Part shown: in pieces, positions 40,933-51,918 of the stretch
Layout of the letters: each line of letters opens with the position of its first letter
Position numbering within the stretch: position 1 is the first letter of the stretch
NCBI GenBank assembly: GCA_019448385.1
Contig: JAGTXO010000013.1
Coordinates: forward strand, 496,001 to 560,000
Direction of reading: 5' to 3'
Origin: Diacronema lutheri
Taxonomy: Eukaryota; Haptophyta; Pavlovophyceae; Pavlovales; Pavlovaceae
Length of the DNA: 64,000 bases
The notes under the pieces: model-generated
Databases searched by the model: none
What the model saw: the letters and a program-made list of their open reading frames with translations, nothing else
What the model was told of the DNA's origin: nothing
Position numbers and translations under genes: made by a program

Positions 40933-41333
40933 CGGCCGCCGGAGACGAGGACGCACTCACCGCTGTTGGCAATGCGCGCGTCACGGAGACAACTTGGCGG
41001 GCCTCGCGCGCAGCTGGGCCGATCGCCGCCGTAGAGATGTCTGCAGCCGTCTCCGCGATGCCGATCGTCGCATCTGTTGGCACCGCTGCCATCTGCCGCA
41101 CCCGCGGCCAGGCTGCCGGCAAGGTCGGCGCGTCGGGCTCCGAGCTCGGCCACGCAGGCGATGCGGCCGACGGCGGTGACGCTGAGCCCGGCGCCGGGTC
41201 CAACGGCTCCACGTCGAGCCGGCTGTGAACGAGCATGCTCGCACCACTTGCCCACGCCAGCGCGTCGGACTCAGGCACGTTGTAGATCTGCGCGGGCAAC
41301 GCGCGTGCGTGCGGCAGGCGCGCGCGCGAGCTT

Positions 41334-42745
41334 TCAGGCCACGCGCGCGTGCCGCGCGGGAGGACGGGGCGGTTGCGGCTGCGCTCGACCGCCGGTCGCG
41401 GCACCGAGCGACCGTGCGCGCCGCCGCACGTTGTAGTCGTCGCACGGAAGCCAAGCCTCGTTGCGGAGCACGATGGCGACAAGGTGCCCGCTCATCGGCC
41501 CCTCGCCCACGTGCACCACGCCGGCGACGAGGAGGTGGTCGCGCCCGCCGAGTAGCAGCCGCGGCGCGCACACGAGCGCGCGGTTGTTCTTGCACTGCGG
41601 GCCATTGCCGCGCGTCGTGCGCGGCGCCTCGACAGCGATGCTGGCTGGCGTGAGCACGCCCGAGTGGCCCGCGTTCGTGTGGCGATCCCGCGGCGGCCCA
41701 GCGGCGCACCCCAGAGCGTGTGCAAGCGCGCGCGCCGCATCGCCGCCGACGCTGACGAGTACGGCGATGCCCTCGCCGGACTCTGAAGGCACGGCGATCT
41801 GCTCGAGCACTGGCCCGACGCGTGTGTCGGCTCCGAAGGCCGCAGCGAGCCCGGGCACTCGGCCGAGTAGCAACCGGAAGAACTCAGCGGCATCCTGCGG
41901 CGTCCTTCGCGCGCCACGGCCCGAGATGACGTCGATGACGGACACAAGACACAGCCGTGTCGGCGCCTTGGTGTCCTCGATCAGCGTGCCAAAGTCCCGA
42001 AAACGCGCCCTCTCGACGCTGTTGGCACGGCGCGAAGCGGAGCGAAGCATCGCACGGAGCACGTTCAGGGCGAAGAGCGATTGCATAAGGACGTCGTGTA
42101 GCACGCGTTGCCCTCGTTCTTCGCGCCTGCGCCGCGCCGCGCAGCGCCGGGTGTGCGGGGTGCGCACGCACGGTTTGCGGCGGGGTGGAGGGAGGCTGGC
42201 TGGGCGCGCGCCGAGCCCGGCAAGCCGTGCAGGCGCTCACCACGCGGCACGCCGGGCACTCTCACCGGCCACATCGGGCCGTCAAACGCGTCTTCCACAG
42301 GCTGCCGACCGACGACGTAAAACTTGCTCAAGGCGCTGCGCCGTGCGCGCGCCATGCGCGCGCTGTTGCGGGCTGCGCAGCAGGGACGACGGGGGAATTG
42401 GCGAGCGAGGGTTGGGCGCAGATCAGCGTGGTGGCGCGGCAAGACGAGCGCGCGCCGGGCGCCTGGCGCGGAGGCGCCCCGCGCGAGGACGCGAGCCGCT
42501 TCTCGCACCGGACGGGCGCCCACGCGCAAGCCGGCTTTCGAGGGCTGGTGGATGGTGGCAGATGCCGAAACGGACACATGGAATGATGCGTCGGCGGCGC
42601 GAGCGCGGGACGATCTTGCCCGGGCAATTGTGCGCACGCTGCCAGCGCGCGTATGCGTGCGCATGCAGCGGGCGGCGCGCACGTTGCGCGTGACGGGGCG
42701 CCGAGCGGCACACCGGCGGGGACGCGCTCGCCGCTGCCGTGGCAT
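41334..42745 (-). pseudogene. USP/C19 ubiquitin protease, frameshifted in the Cys box
   Basis: The region 42108-41360 encodes a small ubiquitin-specific protease. The Cys box is NEGNACYTTSL (about 42110-42078), continuing in another frame as MQSLFALNVLRAM. Then come DAAEFFRLLLG and, near the end, a His box VHVGEGPMSGHLVAIVL with W...CDDYNV. The catalytic Cys, His and Asp are therefore all present. However, a -1 shift is needed between TCCTTA and ATGCAATCG, so the gene is broken or the assembly has a one-base error. An upstream minus frame (to about 42745, with SKFYVVGRQPVEDAFDGPMWP) could supply a 5' exon, using a GCGAAG acceptor like other genes here. It sits downstream of the Helitron helicase relic and may be its passenger. 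Confidence 0.6.
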
Positions 42746-43925
42746 CGTACGCTGCCTGCGTGCTGGCCCGCACGCACGTTGCCGGCGCGAGGGGACGGCG
42801 AGTGCGCCTCGGCCGAACAGGCGCGAACGTTACGCCCGAGCGCGTGGCCGGGCCCCGCCGACTGCACGCAGCGCCGGCCCAGGCGCGCACCCGCCCGACG
42901 CGGATTTGGACGACGCATCGACCGGCACGCCGAGCGTCTGCGCCCGCCTCGCGGCCGGTCGCGCCGGCCCCTCTTCGGCCCGAGGCCGCACGTGCGCCGC
43001 GCGCCGCTTCGGCGCGCGGCGCGGCGCTCCCGGAACGCGCATGGCACACGCGCGGTGCGCGGGCACGCCCGCAGCGCGCCATTCCAGCGCGAGCAGTTCG
43101 GCAAGCTTGCAGCGCGCGAGCAGCCGGGCATGTGCCGCGGACACACAGTTCGCTGTGTGCGCCGGCCGCGACGACACGGCGTAGCGGCGCGAGGCTGGCC
43201 GCCGGGGCCACGGGCGTCATCGTGGCGCGACGCCATGGCATGAGTAACAAATCCATGCCGAACGCGCTGTACGGCCACGGCGTGTCGGATCCGCCCCGCA
43301 GCCAGGACCGCATTTTCGCCCGGCCGCGCAGCGGACCACGGCGCGTTGTGCGCGCCCGGCGCGAGTGGTGCGAGTGGCGGGCCAAGCCGCGTCGCCCACG
43401 GAGCCCGCCCCCGGCTCGGCGGCACCGCTACCGCTTGCTCGCCGGGCCACGCACCGCCGTCGCCGCCGCTGCGCGCTTGCCCAGCTTGCCGGCAGGCGGC
43501 GGCGGCGGCGGCGGCTGCGGTTGCGGCAGCGGCGCGAGCGCGACGCCGGACGGCGGCAGCGCCGACGGCACGCGCGCGGCGGCGACCCACGCGGCGGCGG
43601 GCAGCGCGCCGGCTTGAGGCCCCTGCGCGCCCTAGAAGGGCGCGCAGGTACGCGGGCCAGTCGCGCGGCGCGCGGTGTTGGCGAGCACCCGCCGGCTGCG
43701 TGTCGGCCGCGAGCGGCGCGACGGGCGTCGCGCCGGCGGGTGCTGGGCAGCACCGCGCGCCGGCGTCGCGCCCGCCGCCAGCGCGCCGCCCGCCGCCGGC
43801 GCCGCGCGCGCCGTCCGAGCCGCGCCCGCCGCGCCCGCCGCCACCGCGCGCCGCCGCCGCGCATTCGCGCGCGGCGGCGACGGCGGCCGCGGCGAATGCC
43901 GCCGCCGCCGCCGCCGCCTCGCCAC
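42746..43925. other. Unassigned GC-rich gap between USP and helicase relics
   Basis: Several low-complexity minus frames overlap here. Just after the helicase C-terminus an Ala/Gly/Arg-rich tail continues in frame (FAAAAVAAARECAAAARGGGG), then a segment with DWPAYLRALLGRAGA. I see no domain signature. Confidence 0.4.
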
Positions 43926-45490
43926 CGCTGACCGCGCGGAGCACCTCTTTGAAGACGACGGTGCGCGTCACATGGTCCGGGCCAAGCGCAAAGCGGATGC
44001 GCGACGCGTGCCCGACGCGCGAAGCGGCCACGTAGAGCTGGCCGTGCGTGAAGCACGGCTCGGCGAGCCACACGCCCGCGCACCCGAGCGCTTGACCCTG
44101 CGCCTTGTTACGCCGGCCGCACCGGGAACTGGCGGTGCAGCCATGCAAACGCGAACGTGCCCTCGTCGGGCGAGTGGTGGTCGATGCGCGCGATGAGCAC
44201 GGTGCTGTCGCGCCCGGCGGCCGCGCCGGGTCGCGCGCACTCGAGCAGCCGGCCGCCGGCGCGCACGCCGCGCACGACCAGCCGCGTGCCGCTGCACAGC
44301 CCCTCGCCGAGCGAGAGGAGGCGAGTGGCTACGAGCTCCGCCGGGTAGGCCGAGACGCCTCGGGCAGCTGCACGGGATCGAGCGGGAATGCGCCGGGCAT
44401 GGCCCCCGCAGGCGGCACCGCCGCGGGAAAGGCGCCGTCGCCGAGGCTGCGCGGCAGCTTCGCCCACTCGCCCGCGCCGAGCGCGTCGCCCGTGTCGCGC
44501 GCCGCGTTCGAGGCGCGAGAGTTCTCGACCAAGGCGTACGGCCGATCGTGCTGCCACGATGCCGAGTACTCGAGGCAGGAGCGCACGATCTGCGCGCGCG
44601 AGCCGCGCCGCACCACCGGCAAGCACTGGCAAAAGTCGCCGGCGAGCAGCAACGTCTTGCCGCCGAAGCGCTCGTCGACGCCCGTCACGTCGCGCAAACA
44701 CCGATCGAGCGAGTCGAGGCGGCCCCGCTTCTGCATCGGCGCCTCGTCCCCCACGATCATTCGCCGCGGCGGCCACGGAGCGCCCGCGCTCGGAGCGCGG
44801 CACGCCATTGAACGGCTTGCCCGTCCGAGTCGGCGCCGACGGGCACCTTGAAGGTCGAGTGGAAGGTGCGGCCGTCGGGCAGCAGCGTGGCGGCGACGCC
44901 CGAGGACGCGCACACGACGACCGCGTGCCCATCCGCGCGCACGGCGGCGATGATGGCGCGCTCGACGAACGTCTTGCCCGTGCCGCCCGGCGCGTCGCAA
45001 AAGTGCAGCCGGTCGCCCACGCCGCGCAGCGCCGAGTCGACGACCGCGCCGTGGAGCGCGCGCTGCTGGCCGGTCTCGGCCATCGCCGCGCGCGCCGCCG
45101 CCGCGCTCGCAGCCTGCTCGGCGCGATCGTAGCCCTGCGCGCGCGCGAGCTCGCGCCCGCCCGGCCCGGCCGGCGCGCGCGCCGTGCGCAGACCGGCCAC
45201 CGCCGCGAGCGCCGCCGCGCGCTCGCGCTCGTCGGGCACGTACAGCCCCGTGGAGTCGAACGTGTCGGCCCAGGCGGCCACGCTGTACGAGGCGAAGGCG
45301 TCCGAGCCGGGCTGCGGCCGCTGCTCGGCGCGCTTCGGGAGCATGACCCCGCACACGTTCCACTTGGTGCCAAACATCGAGCCCGTGAGCCCCGTGTAGA
45401 CGCAGTCGAGCTGCGTGGCGATGGCGCAGACGTCCTCGTGCCGGATCTCGTCGACCGGTTCGCCATCCGTGGCGTCCAGGATGGCGACTG
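43926..45490 (-). pseudogene. Helitron-type Pif1 helicase, multiply frameshifted
   Basis: Successive minus-strand frames carry the helicase motifs in order. Walker A is CDAPGGTGKTF (about 44990). ASSGVAATLL and FHSTFKVP follow. Walker B is MIVGDEAPMQKR (about 44760), then FGGKTLLLAGDFCQCLP. Next come CSGTRLVV, VLIARIDHH and RQFPVRPA, then KAQGQALG, and FTHGQLYVAASRVGHASRI with a VVFKEVL end. This is the conserved 3' half of Helitron Rep/Hel proteins. The frame changes at least three times. Near 44112 the usual FAMTI between FPVRPA and NKAQGQ is missing, leaving a stop, as expected for a small deletion. I cannot see a Rep domain. The element is dead here. Confidence 0.8.
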
Positions 45491-45657
45491 CGCCCGGGCC
45501 GTGACGCCGCGGCGTCGTTCGGCTGCGTCACGGAGGAGCGCCATCCGTGCGCCACGGAGGAGCGGCAGGACCACGACGCGGCGTGACGCTGGACGACGCC
45601 ATGCTGTCGAGGCGCCATGCTGTCGAGCCGCCATGCTCCGAGGCGCCGCCGCTTTCT

Positions 45658-45949
45658 AAAAGGGTGTAGGGTGTAGGGTGTAGGATGCAAACCAAGCCCT
45701 CCCCACATTTGGGCCCGACGTCACTCCTTCTTCCGTCACAGCGTCATTCCTTCTCCCCCTATGGGACTTTCATAACCGTACTTATCCTACACCCTACACT
45801 ATGTAAATACTTAGAGAATAGATCCATCCTACACTAAGTAAAAGTACTCGTATGTGAGTAACGTCACGGCTTCGAAGAAGGAATGACGTCGGGCCCAAAT
45901 GTGGGGAGGGCTTGTTTTGCATCCGACACCCTACACCCTACACCCTTTT
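45658..45949. mobile_element. 292-bp MITE with long terminal inverted repeats
   Basis: Left end AAAAGGGTGTAGGGTGTAGG and right end (inverted) match over about 76 bp with roughly three mismatches. The arms continue through GCAAA(C/A)CAAGCCCTCC and GGGCCCGACGTCA. The core (about 45760-45870) is AT-rich, unlike its surroundings. The flanks themselves are partly palindromic (GCGCCGCTTT), so I cannot define a target-site duplication. No coding capacity. It sits at the 5' edge of the Helitron relic. Confidence 0.85.
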
Positions 45950-47400
45950 GAAAAGCGGCGCCGAAGGTGGGAGGAAGCCACCCGTATGCGCGCGTTTGAA
46001 CGTGCGCGGACGGCCGTTGGCTTCGCGCCCTTTCGCCCACGGTTTGCGCGCCAACGGACCAGTCCTCCGCAGGCGCCGCGCATCGTCTCAGAGGCGGTCG
46101 GTGTGGTATGCCGCGCGCATCGTCAGCGCCGCGGCGTCGAGCTCGGCGGGCGAGGGCGCGTACGTGACGCCGCTCAGCACCTCGTCCGCGCCCGCCCTCG
46201 TCGCGCTCGCCGCCTCCGCAGTGCGCGCAGGCGGCTTCGTGACGGCACGCGAGGCCACGCCGCGCGCTGCAGGTGCCTTCGCGCGCTGCATCGTCTGTCT
46301 GCCGGTCCGACGCGCTCTGCTCTGAACGAACGGACGGCACGCCCGACGAGATCTCGTCGCGTGCTCGCTCGCACAACATGTACCTCCAGAACGTCTCCGA
46401 GCTGCTGCCCGACGAGATCTTCGGCGACGAGCTGCTCGTCGACCGGCACTACCGCGTGCGCATCCTTCAGCGCGTCGCCCGCCGCCGCGATGCGGCCGAG
46501 GCCAACTTTTGGCTCGACGGCGGGCCCGCCGACTCGGTCGTCGGCGCGTGCATGTGCGGCCGAATCTACGCGCTCAAGTGCATGGGCCGGCTCGTCCGCG
46601 GCGCCCGGATCCTCGCGCTGCTGCGCAAGAACGTCGCGCTCGCCACGTGCCGCGCGCACCTCATGGGCCACATGCTCCAGCGCATCGTCGGCGACAGCGG
46701 CGTCGCGCGGCTGCTGCAGCTGGTTGCAGCTCGTTCGCGTGGATCACGACACGCTCAACGCCGAGCACCAGGCCTTGGAAGCACAGCATGACACCGGCCA
46801 AATCATGCGACGGCATGTGCGCGCGCGCCGACGCGCTCTCCAAGGACCTCGCACGGGCGCACGAGCACGCTCACAAGCTCGATGGCTATCTGGTGTAATG
46901 CAGCGAGCGCCTCCGTGAGAGTGACTCTTTCAACGGAGCGCTCAAGAACCTGATCACGCGGTGCAGCATGAGATGTGCTGGCTCCACGCCGAGATGTCGT
47001 CGCTCGTTGCGAGTTCGCCCGAGGCTTACGCGAACGACAGCGAGGCCACCGACTTCGAGGACCACGGCGTGTGCGTCGAGTTCGATGTCTTCAACCGCGA
47101 CGGGGTCGAGGGCGCGCCCGTGCCCGCGACCGCGCCCACGAAGGCAGAGCCGGGCATCGAGTCCGAGTGCATCGCGCCCGCACAGGCAGAGCCGGGCAGC
47201 GAGTCCGAAGCGTCGCGCCCGCGCCCGCGCACGCGCCCGCGCCGGCAGAGCCGCGCACCGCGCACCGAGCCCAAGTGAGCCAACATGCTGTCGAGGCGCT
47301 GGTTCCGGCCACCGGCGCATCGAGGCGCTGGCTGCGCAGCACGGCCGTGCGCGACACCCGCAGCTCGGCCAACGGCAAGTAGCGCGCCGGCGCAGCGCAC
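45950..47400 (+). other. Fragmented plus-strand ORFs of unknown origin
   Basis: A frame at 46273-46791 (172 codons) reads like protein: MYLQNVSELLPDEIFGDELL, then RHYRVRILQRVARRRDAAEANFWLDGG, then HLMGHMLQRIVGD. The sequence appears to continue in other frames (DHDTLNAEHQALEAQHD, coiled-coil-like, near 46740) and then from about 46961 (MQHEMCWLHAEMSSLVASS, with an acidic tail ending 47278). This looks like one gene broken by frameshifts or unseen introns. I do not recognise the family. Confidence 0.4.
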
Positions 47401-47884
47401 GGTATGCCGCGGCGAGCTCAGTCGCGAAGAGTGTCCGACTGGCCGCGCCCTCCACGGGGTGCACGCGCACTCGGCGCGGTCCGGTCAGTCAGAGGGCCTC
47501 AGCTTGCGCGATGCCAGTTGCGATCCCCCCCGGAATCCGCCATTCTAATCTACTCTGCGTCAATCACCCAAGCCCTTCCGGTCGCCCGCATTCCGGGGTC
47601 GGTAACTCCGTCGGCCCGGCTCGGGCCCTCCGTCCGCCGCGCCCGCTCGACCCCGAATTCTACTCAAAATCGGCCGGTCAGGAGGGGGGTCTCGGTCCTA
47701 GGCTCGTCCTAAGCATCGCTCCGACCCCTCGAGCGCTCATTGCCTGGCTTTTAACCCTTGATTGTACGACCCGGGTCGTACTCTCAGCCTTACACTGGCC
47801 GGACCAGCCCGGACCGCGCCGTATATAGCGTCAGTCGGTGTGAGGGGGGGGGGGGTTGTTGAGTGGGCGCCTGATCTGGCCTGG
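47401..47884. other. Intergenic spacer
   Basis: Lower-GC spacer with no convincing frame. It includes a palindrome ACGACCCGGGTCGT near 47765, a GTATATAG stretch near 47820 and a G-run at 47847-47856 just beyond the end of the next minus-strand gene. Confidence 0.5.
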
Positions 47885-48853
47885 CTACATGGCCGAACCG
47901 CCCGTGCCGTTGCGCACGAGCGCGGCAACCTCGCGCTCGACGACGGCGAGCTTGCTCACCACGTCCGCGTCACGTGTGTCGCACGTCTCCTCGATCCCGC
48001 GGAACTCGCGCACCACCTCAAGCAGCTTCTCGAGGTCGATTGCCTGCCGCGACACGAAGTGGTCGCCCGCCGCTGCGCGCGCGGCGAGCTCCGTGCGCGC
48101 GGCCGGCGCGCGCATTTGGAGGAGCCTCCGCAGGATGACAAACTCGGGAGCAACGGGCAGGTCGAGCTCGCGCATCGCCTCCTGTGCAAGCCGTTGGAGC
48201 AGCGCCTCGAGCCGCGCTGCCGCGCCGCCGTCTGCGGGGCCCGCCCTCGAGGCGGGCTCGGCCAGCTCGCGCGCTCGCTTGCCCGCCTCCGCCGCGTTCG
48301 CGACGAGCATCATCACGAGGGGCTCGTCGAGCAGCCCGCGCCGCGCGAGCGCGCGCATCGCGAGCGGGTCGGCGGCGAGGTCGGCAAGGCGCGTCGAGAT
48401 CAGGCGTTGTGACGCGTCCATGCGCGCCTGCACCTCGGCGCGGATCGCGCGCATCAGCTCGCTCAGCTTGTGCGCACCGCGCGCGTCCTGCTCTGCCTCG
48501 CACGCCTCGATCCTCACCTGCAGGCCGCGCAGAAACTTGAGCGAGCTCACCCAGTCGAAGTGCAGCTGAATCGCGGCTGTCGTGCACGGCGCCTCGAGGA
48601 TCTCGCGGATCACCACGTCGTTTGCCTCCTTGCCCCGGCCGCGCGCGCGCTGCGCGGCGACCGCGACCACCTCCGACGCCGCCTTCACGCGCTGGAACTG
48701 GTCGAGGTCGAGGATCGAGCGGACGGGCGGCTCGGGCTCGGAGAAGGTTGCGAGCAGGCACGCCGCGCGCGGCGGCGTGCGCCCAGCGAGGCGCGACGGG
48801 TGCATCGGCCTTGCGACGGCGAGCGCGTGCGCGACGAGGGCCGTGACCAGCAT
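47885..48853 (-). CDS. Unknown helical protein with N-terminal targeting sequence
   Basis: A single frame of about 322 aa from Met at 48853. The N-terminus (MLVTALVAHALAVARPMHPSR, then TPPRAAC) looks like a signal peptide plus transit-peptide-like stretch, consistent with a plastid or secretory destination. From about residue 55 the protein is almost wholly helical and charged (ILDLDQFQRVKAASEVVAVA, FDWVSSLKFLRGLQVRIEACEAEQ, DHFVSRQAIDLEKLLEVVREF). I recognise no family. A longer frame begins upstream, but the start at 48853 leaves 70 bp to the divergent CEP76 start and gives the better targeting peptide. Confidence 0.6.
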   Translation of the reverse strand: MLVTALVAHALAVARPMHPSRLAGRTPPRAACLLATFSEPEPPVRSILDLDQFQRVKAASEVVAVAAQRARGRGKEANDVVIREILEAPCTTAAIQLHFDWVSSLKFLRGLQVRIEACEAEQDARGAHKLSELMRAIRAEVQARMDASQRLISTRLADLAADPLAMRALARRGLLDEPLVMMLVANAAEAGKRARELAEPASRAGPADGGAAARLEALLQRLAQEAMRELDLPVAPEFVILRRLLQMRAPAARTELAARAAAGDHFVSRQAIDLEKLLEVVREFRGIEETCDTRDADVVSKLAVVEREVAALVRNGTGGSAM

Positions 48854-48923
48854 GGCTTCCTCTCCGTGAAGGAGGACCGTGGAGGATACGAAAGGCGCGA
48901 AAATTGCAGGCGAGCAGTTTGGC

Positions 48924-51112
48924 ATGGGGCCGGGCAGCTCGGGGCTGCCTGACGCGCAGCTTGCGACTGTCAAGCAGCTCATCCACGAGCATTTGCGCAG
49001 CGCAGGCGTCTACGAGTCGATGCGCGCGATTGTCTCGCAGGTCGTTGCCGACCCGGCCGGCACCGGCGACGACCAGACGGACGCGGCGGGCACGGACGCG
49101 GTGATCCGTGCGCTGCAGCAAAAGGGCGTGATCTCCGACCTCGTCAATTCGCTCTCAGCTCAGCTTGAGCCGCTGGCTACCGAGCGCCGGGCGCCCGCGC
49201 CGACCGGCCGCTCGCCCGACAGCCTGCCCGTGCTGCTCAGTGGCGAGCGCTACCTGCACGTCAGCCTGCTCGGAGGCAAGGCGTTTGTGCAGCACATCGC
49301 GGCGGGCGGCGCAGCCGCGGGGCTGCCGCCCTCTCTTGAGACGCTCACCATCTTCGCGCAACTGGGCGCGCAGCGAGCTCGTTCGCGCCCCGCGCCCGCC
49401 GCTGTCGAGCCGCAGCTCGACGACTCGTTCCTCTTCCGGCTCGACGCGCCGCGCACGCCTGGCGAGCGAGGCTCGGCGTTCGACGGCTTGCTCGCGCACA
49501 AGCAGCTGCTTCACCTGGTGCTGGTGCGCTCGAGCGAGGACGGCGTGCTGCGCGAGGTCGTCGGCACGCATCTCCTCGAGTGGCGCAAGGTGCTCACCGT
49601 CGGCGCGCCCGCCGCGTGCACTGTCTCGGTTGAACTCTCCGGTGTGCGCGAGGAGGCGAAGCTGCCGGTCGGCGTGCTCGACATCCGGCTCGAGCTGCTC
49701 CCGCCCGTGCCCGAGGCGGAGGCGGCGAGCCTGCCTGCCGAGCGCGACCTCGTCGCGCAGCTCCGCGCCGAGCGCGCGAGCGAGGCAGACGCCGAGCGCG
49801 CCTTCTTCGCATATGCGCGCGCGTGGTGGGCGGAGTATGTTGCCATCCGGCCTGCGCACCGCGAGCGGCTGGTCAAGATCTTTGCGCTCTCCGAGTTTGG
49901 CGTACAGCGGCCCGTGACGACCTTCGTCCGGCCGATCGTCGCGCACCGGCTGCTCGAGAGCGCCGCGCACGCCGCGCGCTTCGTTGCGTTGCTCCCCTTC
50001 GCACGGCACGCGACAGTGGGCGATGGCTCCGCTGAAACGTGGGGCACTCTCCACTCCTTTCTCGCGCGGGGCAAGGGCGACGCGGACGAGCATGCCCTGC
50101 TGCTCTGCTCGCTCCTCCTCGGCTTTGGGTACGCGCGCGCGCGCGCCCGCCGTCGTGCCGGCTCGCCGCGCGCGCGCCGCGCGTCTTTGGCTGACGCGCC
50201 CCGCCGACGCGCGCGCTCTCCGCGGCCGCGCGGCGCTCCAGTCTGGACGCGTACGTCGCGGTCGGCACGGACACGCAGGGCGGGCACTTGTGGGTCGTCA
50301 CGCGCGCGTCGACCTCGCGCACCATCTTCTGGGAGTCGCTCTCAGGCCAGCGCACGGTGCACGACCTGCACGCGGTCGATGACTCGGCGCGCGCGGCGCA
50401 TTACCGGACAGTGGGCTGCCTGTTCAGTCACGAGGCCTTCTACGCCAACGTGCAGCCCGACGATTCGATCGGCCTGTGCATCTTTGACCTTGAGAACCGC
50501 GCGCTGTGGAAGAAGATGGAGTCACCGCTCCTGAGAGCTCTCACGCCTATGCCCTCGCCGCCCCTCGTCGGCTCGGCGCTGCCCTCGCCGCACGGCGCGG
50601 AGGAGGAGCTCGAGCAGGCGCTGCGCGCGCTCATCGCGCAGCACCGCGAGCCGCTCGGGCTGCACACCTTCTGGGACGATCGGTTGAGCGCCTATCTCAC
50701 GCCTGCGCTTGCCGCATACGAGCTCGAGCGCGTGAGCGGCGCGGCGTACGGCAACGAGGAGTTCCAGCAGGCCATCAAGCGGCACGTCCCCGAGGTGCGC
50801 CCGCACTGATCCGCCGTGCGCGCCGTGCGCGCCGCGCCGCCGCGTCGAGTCGCCGCGCGCGCGGAGTGACGTGCCGCCGGGGGCGTGCGCGCGCGCCTTG
50901 CGAAGGGCTTCACGTTCAAAGGCTTCCCGCAGCTCTTCTCGCACGCGATGCCGTCTCGTGTGCTCTTCGGGCTTCTCAAAGCCAACGTCGCGCTCGACAT
51001 CTTGCAGGTGCGCGGCGAGCACGTGCGTCACGCGGTGCGGTGCAAGATTGTCAACTTTCCTGAGGACGTGCGCGCCGTGTGGGTGATGATCGCGGTGAAA
51101 TTTAAGGCCTGA
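48924..51112 (+). CDS. CEP76: Centrosomal protein CEP76 homologue
   Basis: I join three exons: 48924-50128, 50242-50794 and 50906-51112, 654 aa, nearly the length of the human protein (about 659). Donors are GTACGC and GTGCGC; the phases fit. Hallmarks in order: VKQLIHEHLRSAGV helix; RYLHVSLLGGKAFVQHI; C2-like domain with HLLEWRKVL; ARAWWAEYVAIRPAHRERLVKIFA; the transglutaminase-like region with RPVTTFVRPI and GDADEHALLLCSLLLGFG; GHLWVVT; WDDRLSAYLTPALAAYELER; and the C-terminal GFTFKGFP. CEP76 restrains centriole reduplication and acts at centrioles and basal bodies in animals. Its presence implies a flagellated organism. The Cys/His of the peptidase-like fold appear diverged, as in animals. 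Confidence 0.93.
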
Positions 51113-51355
51113 ATGTATTGAGCAGCGAGTCGCCCGCGCTGTCATGGCGCATGCTCAGCGTTGCAGTGCGTTGCAGTCCAATGCGGTCCCGCCGCTTGCG
51201 CCGGACCCCGCCTCCGCGACGCGTCACGGCCACGAAGTCCAGGATCCACCCTTTTATGCTCCGTTCATGTTCTACTTCATGCTCTTCCTGGGTAGTAATC
51301 TTCTTCTTCCTTTTCCCGCGCCGCTTTTGCTCTCGCCGCTCCTTTCCGGCGGCCG

Positions 51356-51832
51356 ATGCGGGCGACGGTGTTGTTGTGGGCGTGCGCGGTGCCCGCGTGT
51401 GCCGCCTACTTCGACATCCAGCTGCTCTCGGACTACGCGAAGTTGAAGATCGACAAGGAGGCCGCGCTTCGCGTCGCGCGCATCGAGCGCGGTCGCTTTG
51501 GTGAGCATCGTCGTGTGCTCCAGGAGTCGACGGCGTCCGAGGCGCCATCCGGCAGCTCGTTTTGGGACCGCCTCGGCGAGGAGGGCAAGAGCCCGGGCAA
51601 GCGCGCTGCGATCACGACGTTGATCGCCGTTGCGGTCGTCGTCGTCGTTTGCCTGTGCTGCTGGTGCGTCCCCATCCTCGAAATTGTGTGCTGGGGCAAA
51701 GCACGCGATGACAACGCGCTCAACGAGACCTACCTGCCGCAGGACAAGCCACCGCCCATGGTCAATCGCCTCACGCCCGGGGAGGCGGCGCTCCCCATCG
51801 CCGCCGGCGACCAAGAATTCCGAGCCCGGTGA
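51356..51832 (+). CDS. Small type-I membrane protein of unknown function
   Basis: 158 aa. A signal peptide (MRATVLLWACAVPACA) is followed by a short ectodomain with AYFDIQLLSDYAKLKIDKEA, a transmembrane helix (ITTLIAVAVVVVVCLCCWCVPIL) rich in Cys, and a 45-residue cytoplasmic tail with NETYLPQDKPPP. I recognise no family. It is convergent with the ArgRS gene across 86 bp. Confidence 0.65.
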   Translation: MRATVLLWACAVPACAAYFDIQLLSDYAKLKIDKEAALRVARIERGRFGEHRRVLQESTASEAPSGSSFWDRLGEEGKSPGKRAAITTLIAVAVVVVVCLCCWCVPILEIVCWGKARDDNALNETYLPQDKPPPMVNRLTPGEAALPIAAGDQEFRAR

Positions 51833-51918
51833 ACACTCGCCGTGTGGATTTAGCTCCCCAGGGGCGAATGACAACCGCCGCACGGCGCGGGGGGCTAAGC
51901 TCTTCTGCGCGCTTAGGG

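Noticed and set aside
42328-44148. A 606-codon minus frame read as one protein
   Set aside because: Only its first ~60 residues match the helicase C-terminus; the rest is low-complexity and overlaps other equally open frames.
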